Counted from the stretch's first letter, positions 35,502 through 44,919 are shown. The stretch is DNA of 50,565 bases from Chitinophagaceae bacterium (GCA_007695095.1 REEL01000115.1:1-50565), one strand, 5' to 3'. The notes: generated from the letters alone by a model not told the origin. Program-made: numbers and translations.

Positions 35502-36514
35502 TGAACTGCACCATTTTAGGAATTGAAACTTCCTGTGACGATACATCTATTGCACTATATAAAAATAGCAAAATTCTTGCCAACATTACAGCTTCGCAGG
35601 ATATACATAAAAATTATGGTGGTGTTTTCCCGGAAAAAGCTTCCAGAGCGCATCAGATACATATCATTCCGGTTTTGGATGCATGTTTAAAAAAAGCAAA
35701 TTGTGATTTAGAAAGTATAGATGCTATAGCATTTACCCAAGGTCCCGGATTGATAGGGTCTCTCATGGTAGGTTGTTCATTTGCAAAAAGTCTTGCCTTT
35801 GCGCTCGACATCCCGCTAATTCCGGTTCATCATATGCAAGCTCACATTCTGGCACATTTTATTGAGGAACCAATGCCTGATTTTCCCTTTATTTGTTTAA
35901 CCGTTTCAGGGGGACACACTCAATTGATATTTGTAGAGGACTATTTGAAAATGACCGTTATTGGTCAAACAAAAGATGACGCTGCAGGAGAAGCTTTTGA
36001 TAAAACAGCAAAAATGCTCGGATTGCCTTATCCGGGAGGGCCTGTTATTGATAAGCTGGCACAATCCGGAAACCCGAAGGCCTTTTCTTTGCCATTGCCT
36101 AAAAAGGATATACATAACTTTAGTTTCAGTGGTTTGAAAACAGCAATTTTATACTTTTTAAGAGATAATGAAAAAATTAACAGCAATTTTAAAAACGAAA
36201 ACATAAACGACATTTGTGCTTCTGTTCAAGGTACAATTGTTACTTATTTATTAAGGGAGTTAAAGGATGCTGTTGAAGAGTATAAGGTACAGTCAGTAGC
36301 TATTGCAGGAGGCGTTTCAGCAAATTCATATTTGCGGCAGGAACTTTTGAAGTTTGGTTTAGAAAATAAAATAAAGACATATATCCCGGCATTTGAATAT
36401 TGTACTGATAATGGAGCAATGATAGCTCAAGCAGGTGCATTCTTATTTGCAGAAAAGATGTTTTTGGACTATAAAATTTCGCCTGATCCCCGACTTCCCT
36501 TTCCGGAAATTTAA
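35501..36514 (+). CDS. tsaD: tRNA N6-adenosine threonylcarbamoyltransferase TsaD
   Basis: 337 residues, standard length. TsaD transfers the threonylcarbamoyl group to A37 of tRNAs that read ANN codons. The ASKHA fold begins LGIETSCDDTS; the metal ligands are in VHHMQAH (H111, H115); TVSGGHTQL, DDAAGEAFDK, AIAGGVSANSYLR and the C-terminal YCTDNGAMIA complete the active site. It is an essential cytoplasmic enzyme that works with TsaB and TsaE, which are not in the window. It is divergent from the TamB gene; the next gene follows after 69 nt from its own promoter. Confidence 0.97.
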   Translation: MNCTILGIETSCDDTSIALYKNSKILANITASQDIHKNYGGVFPEKASRAHQIHIIPVLDACLKKANCDLESIDAIAFTQGPGLIGSLMVGCSFAKSLAFALDIPLIPVHHMQAHILAHFIEEPMPDFPFICLTVSGGHTQLIFVEDYLKMTVIGQTKDDAAGEAFDKTAKMLGLPYPGGPVIDKLAQSGNPKAFSLPLPKKDIHNFSFSGLKTAILYFLRDNEKINSNFKNENINDICASVQGTIVTYLLRELKDAVEEYKVQSVAIAGGVSANSYLRQELLKFGLENKIKTYIPAFEYCTDNGAMIAQAGAFLFAEKMFLDYKISPDPRLPFPEI

Positions 36515-36538
36515 ATTTAAATATACTTCTTAAAATTA

Positions 36539-36570
36539 TTGTTATACATGATATATTTTCTTTAAATTTG
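36539..36570 (+). promoter_or_regulatory. Promoter for the small coiled-coil protein gene
   Basis: TTG (36539-36541), 21 nt, TAAATTTG (36563-36570). Both elements and the spacing fit. The leader is about 9 nt before the first ATG at 36584. Confidence 0.6.
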
Positions 36571-36583
36571 CCAAAAAAAAATC

Positions 36584-36982
36584 ATGATGACTAAAACTTT
36601 TTGCCTTATTTTTTTCCTATTTGGAATAGTTTCAATTACTGTAGCTTCTGACGGTAACAGCCAGGACAACAGAAGAACAAATCTTCAAAATTCAGAGCGT
36701 ATGACTGAAAGCAGCTATGAGCGTGAAAATATCTCTGAGAAAAATATTGAAAAACACAAATTGGAGCAACGCATTCAAAATGCAAGACCGATTAGAGAAA
36801 TTGATGGGAATAATACCCCTTCAAATGAAATTGACAAAATCGACCACCAGCTTACACGCCTTGAGAAAATGCTGGAAGAAGGCAGATACAGAGATAATGA
36901 CCAAAAAGAAGCTATTGAAAGTAGAATTCAATCTCTTGAAGCACAGAAAGAAGCCTTAGAATCTGTAAACTCAGACGAATAA
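36584..36982 (+). CDS. Small secreted coiled-coil protein, function unknown
   Basis: 132 residues with a signal peptide (about 1-21, ending TVAS). A second ATG one codon downstream (36587) is an equally good start. The mature part is highly charged: a Ser/Glu/Arg/Asn-rich linker (about 22-80) followed by a predicted coiled coil (about 80-128) with heptad-like leucines in HQLTRLEKMLEEG and IQSLEAQKEAL. No cysteine for lipidation and no sorting domain, so it should remain in the periplasm or associate with the envelope. It has its own promoter and precedes the large adhesin gene by 98 nt. A periplasmic chaperone-like role is possible but unproven. Confidence 0.7.
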   Translation: MMTKTFCLIFFLFGIVSITVASDGNSQDNRRTNLQNSERMTESSYERENISEKNIEKHKLEQRIQNARPIREIDGNNTPSNEIDKIDHQLTRLEKMLEEGRYRDNDQKEAIESRIQSLEAQKEALESVNSDE

Positions 36983-37080
36983 ATTAGAAAAGACAATTTT
37001 GAATTTCTCTTAGAATAATAACTTATGCTAAGATGATTTTATGTTTTTAGATAAATAATAACTAACTAAATAATTTAATA

Positions 37081-40000
37081 ATGAAAAAAGTATTAGGATA
37101 CTTATTGCTTTTTATTGCAATGTCATTTATCCCTCAGTCTTTATCAGCTCAGTTTACTTTAATACTGGTTGAAGACTTTGAAGACGGAGTTCTACCTCCA
37201 AACTGGACCAGAATTCAAAATCCCGGTTCTGATGGCTGGCAATTTGGAATTAACTCTTATACAAGCCTGGATTGGGCTATACCACCTCATCCGGATGGAG
37301 GCTTTTTTACAGCTTCAAATGATGACGCATGTAATTGTGATATGAGTGATGACCAATTAATAAGCCCTGTTTTTGGGACAACGCTTTTTGATTCACTGTA
37401 TATTCTTTTCGATGCATTTTATGATGGTGAATGGGGGTCAAGTGCCTATGTAGGATATACTACCGATGGTGGTGTTACCTGGACAGACTTTGCTTTGCCG
37501 GAGGAAAATGATTGGACAACTTATAATTTAACAGTTTATCAGCCGGACTTAACAAATGATTTCGCCTTCCGCTTTATACATGATGATAATGGATTTTGGG
37601 CGGATGGTTTTGCTGTAGATAATGTAATTGTTGCCGGCTTTGCCAATCCATGTATTCCAACATATTCAGATGGACAAGACCCTTTTAACTTTTTAAATGA
37701 GGTGTATGTTAATACGGATTATGATTCTCTTGGTTTAGATGAAGGAGTCTATTATACAGATAAAACCGGAACTGTATTTACGGAGTTTATTGAAGGAAAT
37801 GAATATCAGATGTACTTTTCCGGTTCAGGCTTTGATTTTGAAATTTTTACTGCCTGGATAGATTACAATCAAAATGATGTTTTTGAACCAACTGAACTCT
37901 TAGGTACTTGTGAATCTGATAATGGTATTTGTAATATTACTTTTCAGATTCCTACGGGCAATACCGGAGATTTTACTATGAGAATTATGACTCAAGAGGA
38001 TTCAATTCTAAATATTGATCCATGCGGTTTCTATTCTTATGGGGAAGTTGTAGATTACGAAATAAGTATTTTACCTGCTTTACCTTACTGTTTGTCAACA
38101 TTTGTAATAGGACCGGATAATTTAAATTTTATTGATGGAATTAGTTTAAACACTTATTCATCCTCAAATTTAGGATTTACTGAAGGTGTAGCATATACTG
38201 ATAATACGGGTGTAACAGTCACAACACTTGAAGAAGGACAAGCTTATCAATTAGAGATTGAAGGCTCGGGAAGTGATTTTGAAACCTTTACAGCCTGGTT
38301 AGATTATAACGATAATAACGAATTTGAAGCTACTGAATTATTAGGAGAATGTAACTCTTTAAATGGTAATTGCATTATCAATTTTACAGTACCTGCCGGA
38401 ACTAATCCGGGAGATTATAACTTGAGAGTTCTTTCTCAGGAAGAAGAAGCTAATATTACCTCTTCTTGCAGTCCATATTTAATGGGTGAATTAATTGATT
38501 TTTCAGTAGAAATTATAGCTGCTGCGACTCCTTGTGATGAACCGTTGGCAACATTTACTGCCATTTGTGATGTAGCTATAGATACTGCATTCTTTGTGGA
38601 AGTGAATATTACAGATTTAGGAACTGCCTCAAGTGTGGATATAGTTTCAGGACAGCAAGTTTTAGAAACATCAGCTACTACAGGCCTTTATACAGTAGGA
38701 CCTTTTTCTAATAATGATAATGTATTTATAACTTTAGTTCATGATACAGATACAGCATGCAATATAACTTCTGCCTCATTAACTGAAAACTGCTTAACCC
38801 CATGTACTTCTCCACAGGCTTTATTTACTGCTATTTGTGATGCAGCTGTTGATACCGCTTTCTTTGTGGAAGTAAATATTACAGATTTGGGAAGTGCCTC
38901 AAGTGTAGATATAGTTTCAGGTCAGCAAGTTTTAGAAACGTCAGCTACCACAGGCCTTTATACAGTAGGACCTTTTTCTAATAATGATAATGTATTTATA
39001 ACTTTAGTTCATGATACAGATACAGCATGCAACATAACTTCTGCCTCATTAACTGAAAACTGTGCTCCGGTTTGTGTGGAGCCTCTGCTTACTTTATCTA
39101 CTGACTGTGTTTTAGGTGAAGACAGTGTGTTTTATATTAATTTAAATGTGGCAGATTTAGGTGATGCCACTGAATTGGATATTACTACAACTCCCGGTGG
39201 TTTTGTTACAACTGTAACTGCTCCCGGAATATATAGCTTAGGTAGCTTTTTAAATAATACAAATGTAGATGTATTAATTGAACATGATTTATCTGCTCAA
39301 TGTGATGTTATGGAAAGTATTACCGGAAATTGCAGTGCTACCGGACCGGCTTGTGCAAGCATTTTTGATGTGAACGGAGGTGGAGCTTTTTGTTCAGCAG
39401 ATGTTTCAGGTGTATCAGTAGGATTGGATAGTTCTCAAATCGGATTTACTTACACCTTATTATTAAATTCTTCTACTGTAGTAACTTCAGTTGAAGGTAC
39501 CGGTTTACCTATTGATTTTGGTTTACAGTCTCAAATTGGTGATTATACCGTTTTAGCCTCAGTTTCAAACCAAATTTATCATCAGGATTTTGGAGATGGG
39601 ACTTCTTTTCCTACGGGTTGGGTAGGTGATGCAGCCTGGTCTGTTGCTTCAACAGGTGTTTCAGGTGGTTATCCCGGAGCATCCGGAGGCGGCCAGATAA
39701 GAAGTGCAAATAACTTAGCAGGAGTAATAAGTTTAAGTGGTGTTGTTTCTACTATTGGATATACAAATATTGAAGTAATCTGGGGAGGGAGAAGAACAAC
39801 CGCTCAGGATCCCGCTACTTTAGAATTTAGTACTGATGGTATTAACTGGACTACCGTTCCATTTACTGATGTTACGAATAGCGCTAACTGGGAATTGGTA
39901 AATGCAGGAAATCCAATATCTCTTCCGGCTGCTGCTGAAAATCAAGCAGACTTACAGCTAAGATGGTCAGTTAATAGTGCAGGAACATACAGATTGGATG

Positions 40001-41787
40001 ATTTAATTATATCAGGGACTCCGGCTCAACCATGTGATGTATTTATGTCAGGTCAGGTCTCTGTTAATGAGTACATGCAAGTTGATATATTAAATCAGCC
40101 TTCAGATGATGAAATTTGTGTTGAAGAAAGCACTTCCTTTAGTGTAACAGCAAGCGGTGACAGCTTAACCTTTAGCTGGGAAGTGAGTTTGGATAACGGA
40201 CTAAGCTGGACTGCATTAGTAAATGATACTACCTATTCCGGTACGGAAACTTCTACTTTAATGCTGACTAATGTACAGGAGTCATTAAATGGAAATCTAT
40301 ACAGAGTTATTGTTGACGGAGTTTGTGGAGGACCTGAAACATCTGCTACAGCAGAATTGTTAGTAAATCCTTTACCGTTAATTGATATTATACTTACTGA
40401 GACTTTCTATTGTGTTGATGCAGCCTCTGTAACACTAAATGCTACTCCGACAGGAGGTAGTTTTTCCGGACCCGGAGTTAGTGGAGGCACTTTTGTTCCT
40501 TCATTTGCAGGGGTAGGCACACATACTATTATATATCAGTATGTTAGTCCAATCGGTTGTGCAAATACCGGTACTATAGAAGTTGAAGTAGGCGATTTAC
40601 CATCTACAGAAATCGTTTCACTTCCGCAGCAACTATGTGCTAATGATGATCCAATTGTTTTAACAGGATTACCGGCAGGTGGATTATTTAGCGGGCAAGG
40701 TATTACCGGCAATTCTTTTGATCCTTCATCAGTAAGTGCCGGCGGACCCTATGTAATTTTATATACTTATGTAGATTCTTTAGGATGTTCTAATACAGCT
40801 TTTGATTCTATTACCGTAAATGCAATACCAAATGTAGTTATTGATGCCGGAACAGCCTCTTATTGTGAAAACGAAGCAGCTATAACCCTAAATGGATTGC
40901 CGGCCGGAGGGATATTTACAGGCGCAGGCATAACTAACAATGAGTTCAATCCTTCAAATGCAGGTGTTGGTTTGCATCCAATAGTGTATACTTACATTGA
41001 TTCTCAAACCGGTTGCGAAAATTTTGCTGATATTAATCTAGAAGTAAAACCTGTACCGGTGGTTTCTATTGAAAACCTATCACCTACTTATTGTGAAAAT
41101 GATTCATCTTTAGTAGTTGAATTTTTGCCGGGAGGAGGGGTTTTGATTGGAGATGGTGTTAGCGGTAATACCTTTAATCCGGGAACCGCAGGACCTGGTC
41201 AGCATCAAATCACTTATAACTATACTTCATCTAATGGTTGTTCAAATTCAGATACCTTTGATGTCGAAGTTTTTGCTAAACCAAGTGTAAGTATAGTATC
41301 TGTAGAACCTCCGATTTGCAGAGATGATGAACCTTTTGAATTGGAAGGACAACCTTCCGGAGGTGTATTCTCGGGTAATGGAGTTGATGGTAATATGTTT
41401 AGCCCTGAAGTTGCAGGATTAGGGCCACATGTAATTAGCTATAACTATACTGATGGAAATGGTTGTTCAAATTCAGCCAATACTATTTTAGATGTGGTGA
41501 TATGTACTTCTGTAGAAGAGTTGTTGACAAGAATATCGGTAGATGTTTATCCGAATCCATTTACAGAGTTTATAAATATTGAAGCAACTTTTAACGAAAC
41601 TAAGTCTGTTTCAATAATGATAGTAGATATACAGGGAAGAGAAGTTTACAGAGCTGTGAAGACAGCCATTAAAGGAGATAACTTCTGGACCTTACAACTA
41701 CCTTATGACTTTGCCAGTGGTGCATATAATCTGATAATTTCATCTGATACTATGGTTAAACCACTTCAAATTATTAAACAGCGATAA
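37081..41787 (+). CDS. Giant multidomain adhesin-like protein with T9SS sorting domain
   Basis: 1568 residues. Order: signal peptide (about 1-23, ending LSAQ); choice-of-anchor J/cleaved-adhesin-like domain (about 28-195; LVEDFEDGVLPPNW, DGFAVDNVIVAG); two GEVED-like domains (about 200-335 and 340-480; FTAWIDYNQNDVFE, FTAWLDYNDNNEFE); three 90-residue repeats (about 490-757), the first two nearly identical; a second anchor-J-like segment (about 830-985); an Ig-like domain (about 1000-1095); five Ig-like repeats of about 75 residues (1097-1475) with a GGxFxGxGxxGxxFxP pattern; and a type A T9SS domain (about 1485-1568; VYPNPFTE, DIQGREV). All point to a long surface stalk that binds other molecules or cells. 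Its ligand is unknown. It ends at a strong terminator. Confidence 0.9.
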   Translation: MKKVLGYLLLFIAMSFIPQSLSAQFTLILVEDFEDGVLPPNWTRIQNPGSDGWQFGINSYTSLDWAIPPHPDGGFFTASNDDACNCDMSDDQLISPVFGTTLFDSLYILFDAFYDGEWGSSAYVGYTTDGGVTWTDFALPEENDWTTYNLTVYQPDLTNDFAFRFIHDDNGFWADGFAVDNVIVAGFANPCIPTYSDGQDPFNFLNEVYVNTDYDSLGLDEGVYYTDKTGTVFTEFIEGNEYQMYFSGSGFDFEIFTAWIDYNQNDVFEPTELLGTCESDNGICNITFQIPTGNTGDFTMRIMTQEDSILNIDPCGFYSYGEVVDYEISILPALPYCLSTFVIGPDNLNFIDGISLNTYSSSNLGFTEGVAYTDNTGVTVTTLEEGQAYQLEIEGSGSDFETFTAWLDYNDNNEFEATELLGECNSLNGNCIINFTVPAGTNPGDYNLRVLSQEEEANITSSCSPYLMGELIDFSVEIIAAATPCDEPLATFTAICDVAIDTAFFVEVNITDLGTASSVDIVSGQQVLETSATTGLYTVGPFSNNDNVFITLVHDTDTACNITSASLTENCLTPCTSPQALFTAICDAAVDTAFFVEVNITDLGSASSVDIVSGQQVLETSATTGLYTVGPFSNNDNVFITLVHDTDTACNITSASLTENCAPVCVEPLLTLSTDCVLGEDSVFYINLNVADLGDATELDITTTPGGFVTTVTAPGIYSLGSFLNNTNVDVLIEHDLSAQCDVMESITGNCSATGPACASIFDVNGGGAFCSADVSGVSVGLDSSQIGFTYTLLLNSSTVVTSVEGTGLPIDFGLQSQIGDYTVLASVSNQIYHQDFGDGTSFPTGWVGDAAWSVASTGVSGGYPGASGGGQIRSANNLAGVISLSGVVSTIGYTNIEVIWGGRRTTAQDPATLEFSTDGINWTTVPFTDVTNSANWELVNAGNPISLPAAAENQADLQLRWSVNSAGTYRLDDLIISGTPAQPCDVFMSGQVSVNEYMQVDILNQPSDDEICVEESTSFSVTASGDSLTFSWEVSLDNGLSWTALVNDTTYSGTETSTLMLTNVQESLNGNLYRVIVDGVCGGPETSATAELLVNPLPLIDIILTETFYCVDAASVTLNATPTGGSFSGPGVSGGTFVPSFAGVGTHTIIYQYVSPIGCANTGTIEVEVGDLPSTEIVSLPQQLCANDDPIVLTGLPAGGLFSGQGITGNSFDPSSVSAGGPYVILYTYVDSLGCSNTAFDSITVNAIPNVVIDAGTASYCENEAAITLNGLPAGGIFTGAGITNNEFNPSNAGVGLHPIVYTYIDSQTGCENFADINLEVKPVPVVSIENLSPTYCENDSSLVVEFLPGGGVLIGDGVSGNTFNPGTAGPGQHQITYNYTSSNGCSNSDTFDVEVFAKPSVSIVSVEPPICRDDEPFELEGQPSGGVFSGNGVDGNMFSPEVAGLGPHVISYNYTDGNGCSNSANTILDVVICTSVEELLTRISVDVYPNPFTEFINIEATFNETKSVSIMIVDIQGREVYRAVKTAIKGDNFWTLQLPYDFASGAYNLIISSDTMVKPLQIIKQR
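38551..39090 (+). repeat. Exact-period 270-nt tandem duplication inside the adhesin gene
   Basis: Copy 1 (38551-38820) and copy 2 (38821-39090) are 90 codons each. They share an uninterrupted identical run of 83 nt (38680-38762 equals 38950-39032), and differ at only about ten positions over the central 215 nt. A third, much more diverged copy follows to about 39345. The pattern indicates recent duplication or ongoing gene conversion of copies 1 and 2. Confidence 0.92.
40369..41505 (+). repeat. Five diverged Ig-like repeats in the adhesin gene
   Basis: Five units of about 227 nt begin near 40369, 40593, 40825, 41050 and 41278. Each encodes a Cys near its start, a GG-F-G-G turn, an AGxGxH-like strand and a GC-N motif near its end. 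DNA identity is low, so they are old protein-level repeats, unlike the recent 270-nt duplication upstream. Confidence 0.8.
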
Positions 41788-41802
41788 TATAACTGTTTAA
41801 AG

Positions 41803-41836
41803 AAAAAGGGAAGTATGATTTCATACTTCCCTTTTT
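41803..41836. terminator. Bidirectional terminator between the adhesin and M64 peptidase genes
   Basis: Arms 41803-41818 and 41821-41836 are perfect inverted repeats with an AAGGGAAGTATG core and a tiny loop. T-rich sequence flanks it on the right and A-rich sequence on the left, so it can end transcripts from both convergent genes. Confidence 0.85.
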
Positions 41837-41926
41837 TTATTGAATAATTTCCTGTGTGTGTAAATGTAATTTAGATTTAGTTGTTGCAAAATTTCAGTTA
41901 CTTAAAAACGATTTAAGATTATTTGA

Positions 41927-43297
41927 TTATTGAACAATGAGTTTTCCGGAGTATAAGGGAATTCCCTGTTTTTCAATAGCAATCAGATAATAGCTGTCAG
42001 AAAGCATACTAATATCAATGCTTAATTTATTTGAGGTTTGAAAGTCAGTTTTAAAGCGCATTGCCTCTCTACCTGCCAAATCATAAATGACAACTTCAAA
42101 TATTTCATCAGTAAATATTTCGGATTCAAAGTACAAGGTTTCTGAAGCAGGGTTTGGGTAAAAATTTAATGAGAAAATATTTCTTGAACTTTTAATTTCA
42201 CTAATATCCGTAGTGGAAAAGTCAATTACCCAGGTGACCGCGTATAAATTTATAGATTCATATTGATCAATTCTTATCAATTGAGTTGTATCAGTTACAA
42301 TTGCTGTCAAATAGTTAATGCCTTGAATCAGCTCTTCTTCATTTAGGGATAACGAGTCTATGCTTTCAGGTTTTATAAGACTGTTCAATTCCCATTTAAT
42401 ACTCAATGAATTTGAAATGGGCTCAATTAAATCTAATTCAAATGATAATGGAAACTGAGAGGCTAAAAAAAACGAAGCTGAAGGTAAATAACTATTGATT
42501 GGATTTGTCAGAACATGGATCCTTTCTATAAAAGCTTCAGTACATACAGCGCAAAATGGAACGCCCAGTACTTCCATTTTACAACTTTCATGTGGTTTAT
42601 ACCATTGAGAGGAGTTCCCGCCGCAACAATGCTGAAAAATCCCAACATTAAAATCTCCGTACCAATTTTTCCATTTTACAGTAGCAGGATTGTTATTCAT
42701 TGTCATATTTGATAGTTCAGCAGCAAACTGATCGCCTGCCCAATATTCATCTGCTAAAAATGCAAAAGAATGTCCAATTTCATGAATCATAATTTCTAAT
42801 GACTGAACGTTTGTAGAAGCTGTTGCGACCCAACCTCCTGAACCGCCGTATTTTGTTGAGTTTACAATCATTAAGACCTGGTCATAGGTCGGAAAATGAT
42901 TAGCTAAAACATTCACTACTTGTGAATTATTCGTTGGCACCAATAATCTTTCAATACCTGCATACCAAAAAGTACTTCCAAAATAATTGTCAATCAAATT
43001 ATTGGGATCCATTGCAGCACCGGACTCATTGGAGGGGGTAAAAACAGAAACTACATTAAAATAGTTTATATACCTGTCAAACGGCTTTTCCAAAAATAGT
43101 CCTGTAACAATATTTTCAGCATCATCTGTGAATTTTTGGTATTCATGCTGTTGATAACCATCACCTAAGATTACTAAATTTATTCTTGATTCAGTACTGC
43201 CATTATTCAATAATGTGTCAACAATTATATTTTGCGAATTAGCAGTAAATGAAAAAATTAGGAACAAGGCTAAATAAAAATTTTTCATTTTATTCAA
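41927..43297 (-). CDS. Secreted M64 family metallopeptidase with T9SS sorting domain
   Basis: 456 residues. Signal peptide about 1-22 (ending ANSQ). The M64 (IgA-peptidase-like) domain spans about 35-270: it opens INLVILGDGY and carries the zinc site HEIGH (H172, E173, H176) with a third ligand likely in the ADEYW segment about ten residues later. A cysteine-rich stretch HCCGG and CAVC follow at about 225-255. The C-terminus is a type A T9SS domain (about 375-456; NFYPNPASE, DLAGREA), so the enzyme should reach the cell surface. Two starts are possible: 43297, overlapping the upstream lipoprotein gene by 8 nt, or 43288, giving a signal peptide three residues shorter. Substrate unknown. Confidence 0.9.
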   Translation of the reverse strand: MNKMKNFYLALFLIFSFTANSQNIIVDTLLNNGSTESRINLVILGDGYQQHEYQKFTDDAENIVTGLFLEKPFDRYINYFNVVSVFTPSNESGAAMDPNNLIDNYFGSTFWYAGIERLLVPTNNSQVVNVLANHFPTYDQVLMIVNSTKYGGSGGWVATASTNVQSLEIMIHEIGHSFAFLADEYWAGDQFAAELSNMTMNNNPATVKWKNWYGDFNVGIFQHCCGGNSSQWYKPHESCKMEVLGVPFCAVCTEAFIERIHVLTNPINSYLPSASFFLASQFPLSFELDLIEPISNSLSIKWELNSLIKPESIDSLSLNEEELIQGINYLTAIVTDTTQLIRIDQYESINLYAVTWVIDFSTTDISEIKSSRNIFSLNFYPNPASETLYFESEIFTDEIFEVVIYDLAGREAMRFKTDFQTSNKLSIDISMLSDSYYLIAIEKQGIPLYSGKLIVQ

Positions 43298-43787
43298 TAT
43301 TTACTTTTAAAATGTCATTTCTTAATTGTTCAGGAGATTTGATAAACTCTTGAATGATAAATGCAGCACTACCTTCAATCAACTGAAGTCTTAAAAAATG
43401 ATCGGTTTCTTGTAGTTTTAACATTTTAGTTGCAAGCTTGCCTTCATTGTCAACGTATTCAACCTTTTTTTGCAAAGGGTTTTCAAAAATAATTTCTTTT
43501 AAAGGCTCCCCATTCGTATCTAATAAAAGAAAAGCTAAATCTCCGTCCTCAGCATATCGCTTGCTTTTTGCAGATTCTTTCAATCGGCCTTTAGTTACTA
43601 TATAGTTAATTAAATCAGCTGATAATATTCCACTAATACTATCTTGAGTAAGACTAAAATTGACAAACAAAATTTTAGGTTGTTGAGTTTCCTCATTCAT
43701 AACATCTGTGTTGTCATGCAAATGATTGCCTGACTTACAATTTGCTAAAAATAAAGAAAGTATACATGCTATTAAAAACAACTTCAT
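43290..43787 (-). CDS. Small lipoprotein of unknown function coupled to the M64 peptidase
   Basis: 165 residues with a clear lipoprotein signal peptide (MKLFLIACILSLFLANC, cysteine 17). The mature domain (about 30-160) alternates strands and short helices with motifs such as ILFVNFSLTQDSISG and LLLDTNGEPLKEIIF; I recognise no family. Its stop codon is within or next to the start of the M64 peptidase gene, so the two are co-transcribed. The arrangement suggests a partner of the peptidase: an inhibitor, chaperone or anchor. That is inference from gene order only. The 138-nt gap upstream contains no recognisable promoter or gene. Confidence 0.72.
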   Translation of the reverse strand: MKLFLIACILSLFLANCKSGNHLHDNTDVMNEETQQPKILFVNFSLTQDSISGILSADLINYIVTKGRLKESAKSKRYAEDGDLAFLLLDTNGEPLKEIIFENPLQKKVEYVDNEGKLATKMLKLQETDHFLRLQLIEGSAAFIIQEFIKSPEQLRNDILKVNIE

Positions 43788-43926
43788 TTCAAAAATTACT
43801 CCATTTTGTATACTCGAAGTTAAGCTATTTTATCTAAAATTAATAGACGAATATGTTTTACAAAATGTCACATGATAATCTAATAATGAGTTTAATCACA
43901 AGTATTTTTAAATTTTTAATCCCAAA

Positions 43927-44901
43927 TTATTTCCGGGCAGTAAACATCTCAACACTATTATCATAAGGTTCCAAGGATTGAAGGAAAATATATATTGCTT
44001 CTATGTCAGATGTTTTCATGCCGGCATAAGTTATCCAGGGCATGATTGTCTGAAAGTCACCTTCATTTACTCTATGAGGTCTGTAATCAGGGCTGTCGTA
44101 TCTTTTGAAACGGTTTACAAAATCTTCTTTTGTCCAATGTTTCAAACCGGTTTCATGAGGGGTAAGATTAGGTGCTCTGAGTATACTGCCATCAGGAAGT
44201 CCAAATTCTCTGCCGCCTCCGGCTAACGGCCCTGTAAAACTGCCTTTTTCAAATTGCGTATGACAATCTCCACAGGCTGCAGCAGTAAACATATATTGAC
44301 CGTAAGCTAATTTATTATTTTCCGGTGGGCGTTGCGATAATTGAGCTTTTTCCGGAATGGTTCTAAGAATAAAATTAAAAGGGAAATCAGCTTTTGAAAC
44401 CGGGTGATTCGTCTCTATAGGCTCAATTGTTCTCAAATATGCTATAACTGCCCTAATATCATCCTCATCTAATTTCCCGTAATTGTGATAAGGCATAACC
44501 GGAAAAATAGGATCTCCATTGTTTTTAACTCCGGTTGTAATCAACCTAAAAAGTTCTCCATCAGTCCAATCACCAATACCATAGGGAGTAATATTAGGCG
44601 AGATAAAAACTCCCGGGAAGCCCATGCTTTGATCAAAACGTTCTCCTCCGGCGGCTTCAGTCCCTTCAATCATTGGACCTGCGAAATAATTAAAATCTCT
44701 TTCAGCATGACACTCTATACATTGCATTACATGTAACGCAAGATATCTGCCTCTTTCAACTTTTTCCGCTGTAATTTTAACTTCTATATCAGGTGGTGCC
44801 CCAACATTCGGTAAAGCATAAGAAATATAAGTTAAGGCCATTATTATTATAGCTAAAATGCCTCCTATTGAGAAAAATGAATATTTTATCAGCTTCTTCA
44901 T
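43927..44901 (-). CDS. Diheme c-type cytochrome
   Basis: 324 residues. An N-terminal hydrophobic segment (about 10-32) acts as signal or membrane anchor and places the rest in the periplasm. Two haem-binding motifs are visible: CIECH (C61-H65) and CGDCH (C210-H214), each followed by a methionine-containing segment (TIMPWITYAGM, FPVMPYHNYG) likely to give the sixth ligand. Two similar halves of about 150 residues each indicate an internal duplication of a cytochrome c domain. It resembles the cytochrome subunits of periplasmic dehydrogenases, but no dehydrogenase gene is adjacent. It lies 71 nt downstream of a response regulator on the same strand. Confidence 0.92.
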   Translation of the reverse strand: MKKLIKYSFFSIGGILAIIIMALTYISYALPNVGAPPDIEVKITAEKVERGRYLALHVMQCIECHAERDFNYFAGPMIEGTEAAGGERFDQSMGFPGVFISPNITPYGIGDWTDGELFRLITTGVKNNGDPIFPVMPYHNYGKLDEDDIRAVIAYLRTIEPIETNHPVSKADFPFNFILRTIPEKAQLSQRPPENNKLAYGQYMFTAAACGDCHTQFEKGSFTGPLAGGGREFGLPDGSILRAPNLTPHETGLKHWTKEDFVNRFKRYDSPDYRPHRVNEGDFQTIMPWITYAGMKTSDIEAIYIFLQSLEPYDNSVEMFTARK

Positions 44902-44919
44902 AATTTAATTTGTTTAAGG

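Noticed and set aside
38551-39345. CRISPR-like or mobile repeat
   Set aside because: The repeat units are in-frame protein repeats of 270 nt without spacers, terminal inverted repeats or a transposase.
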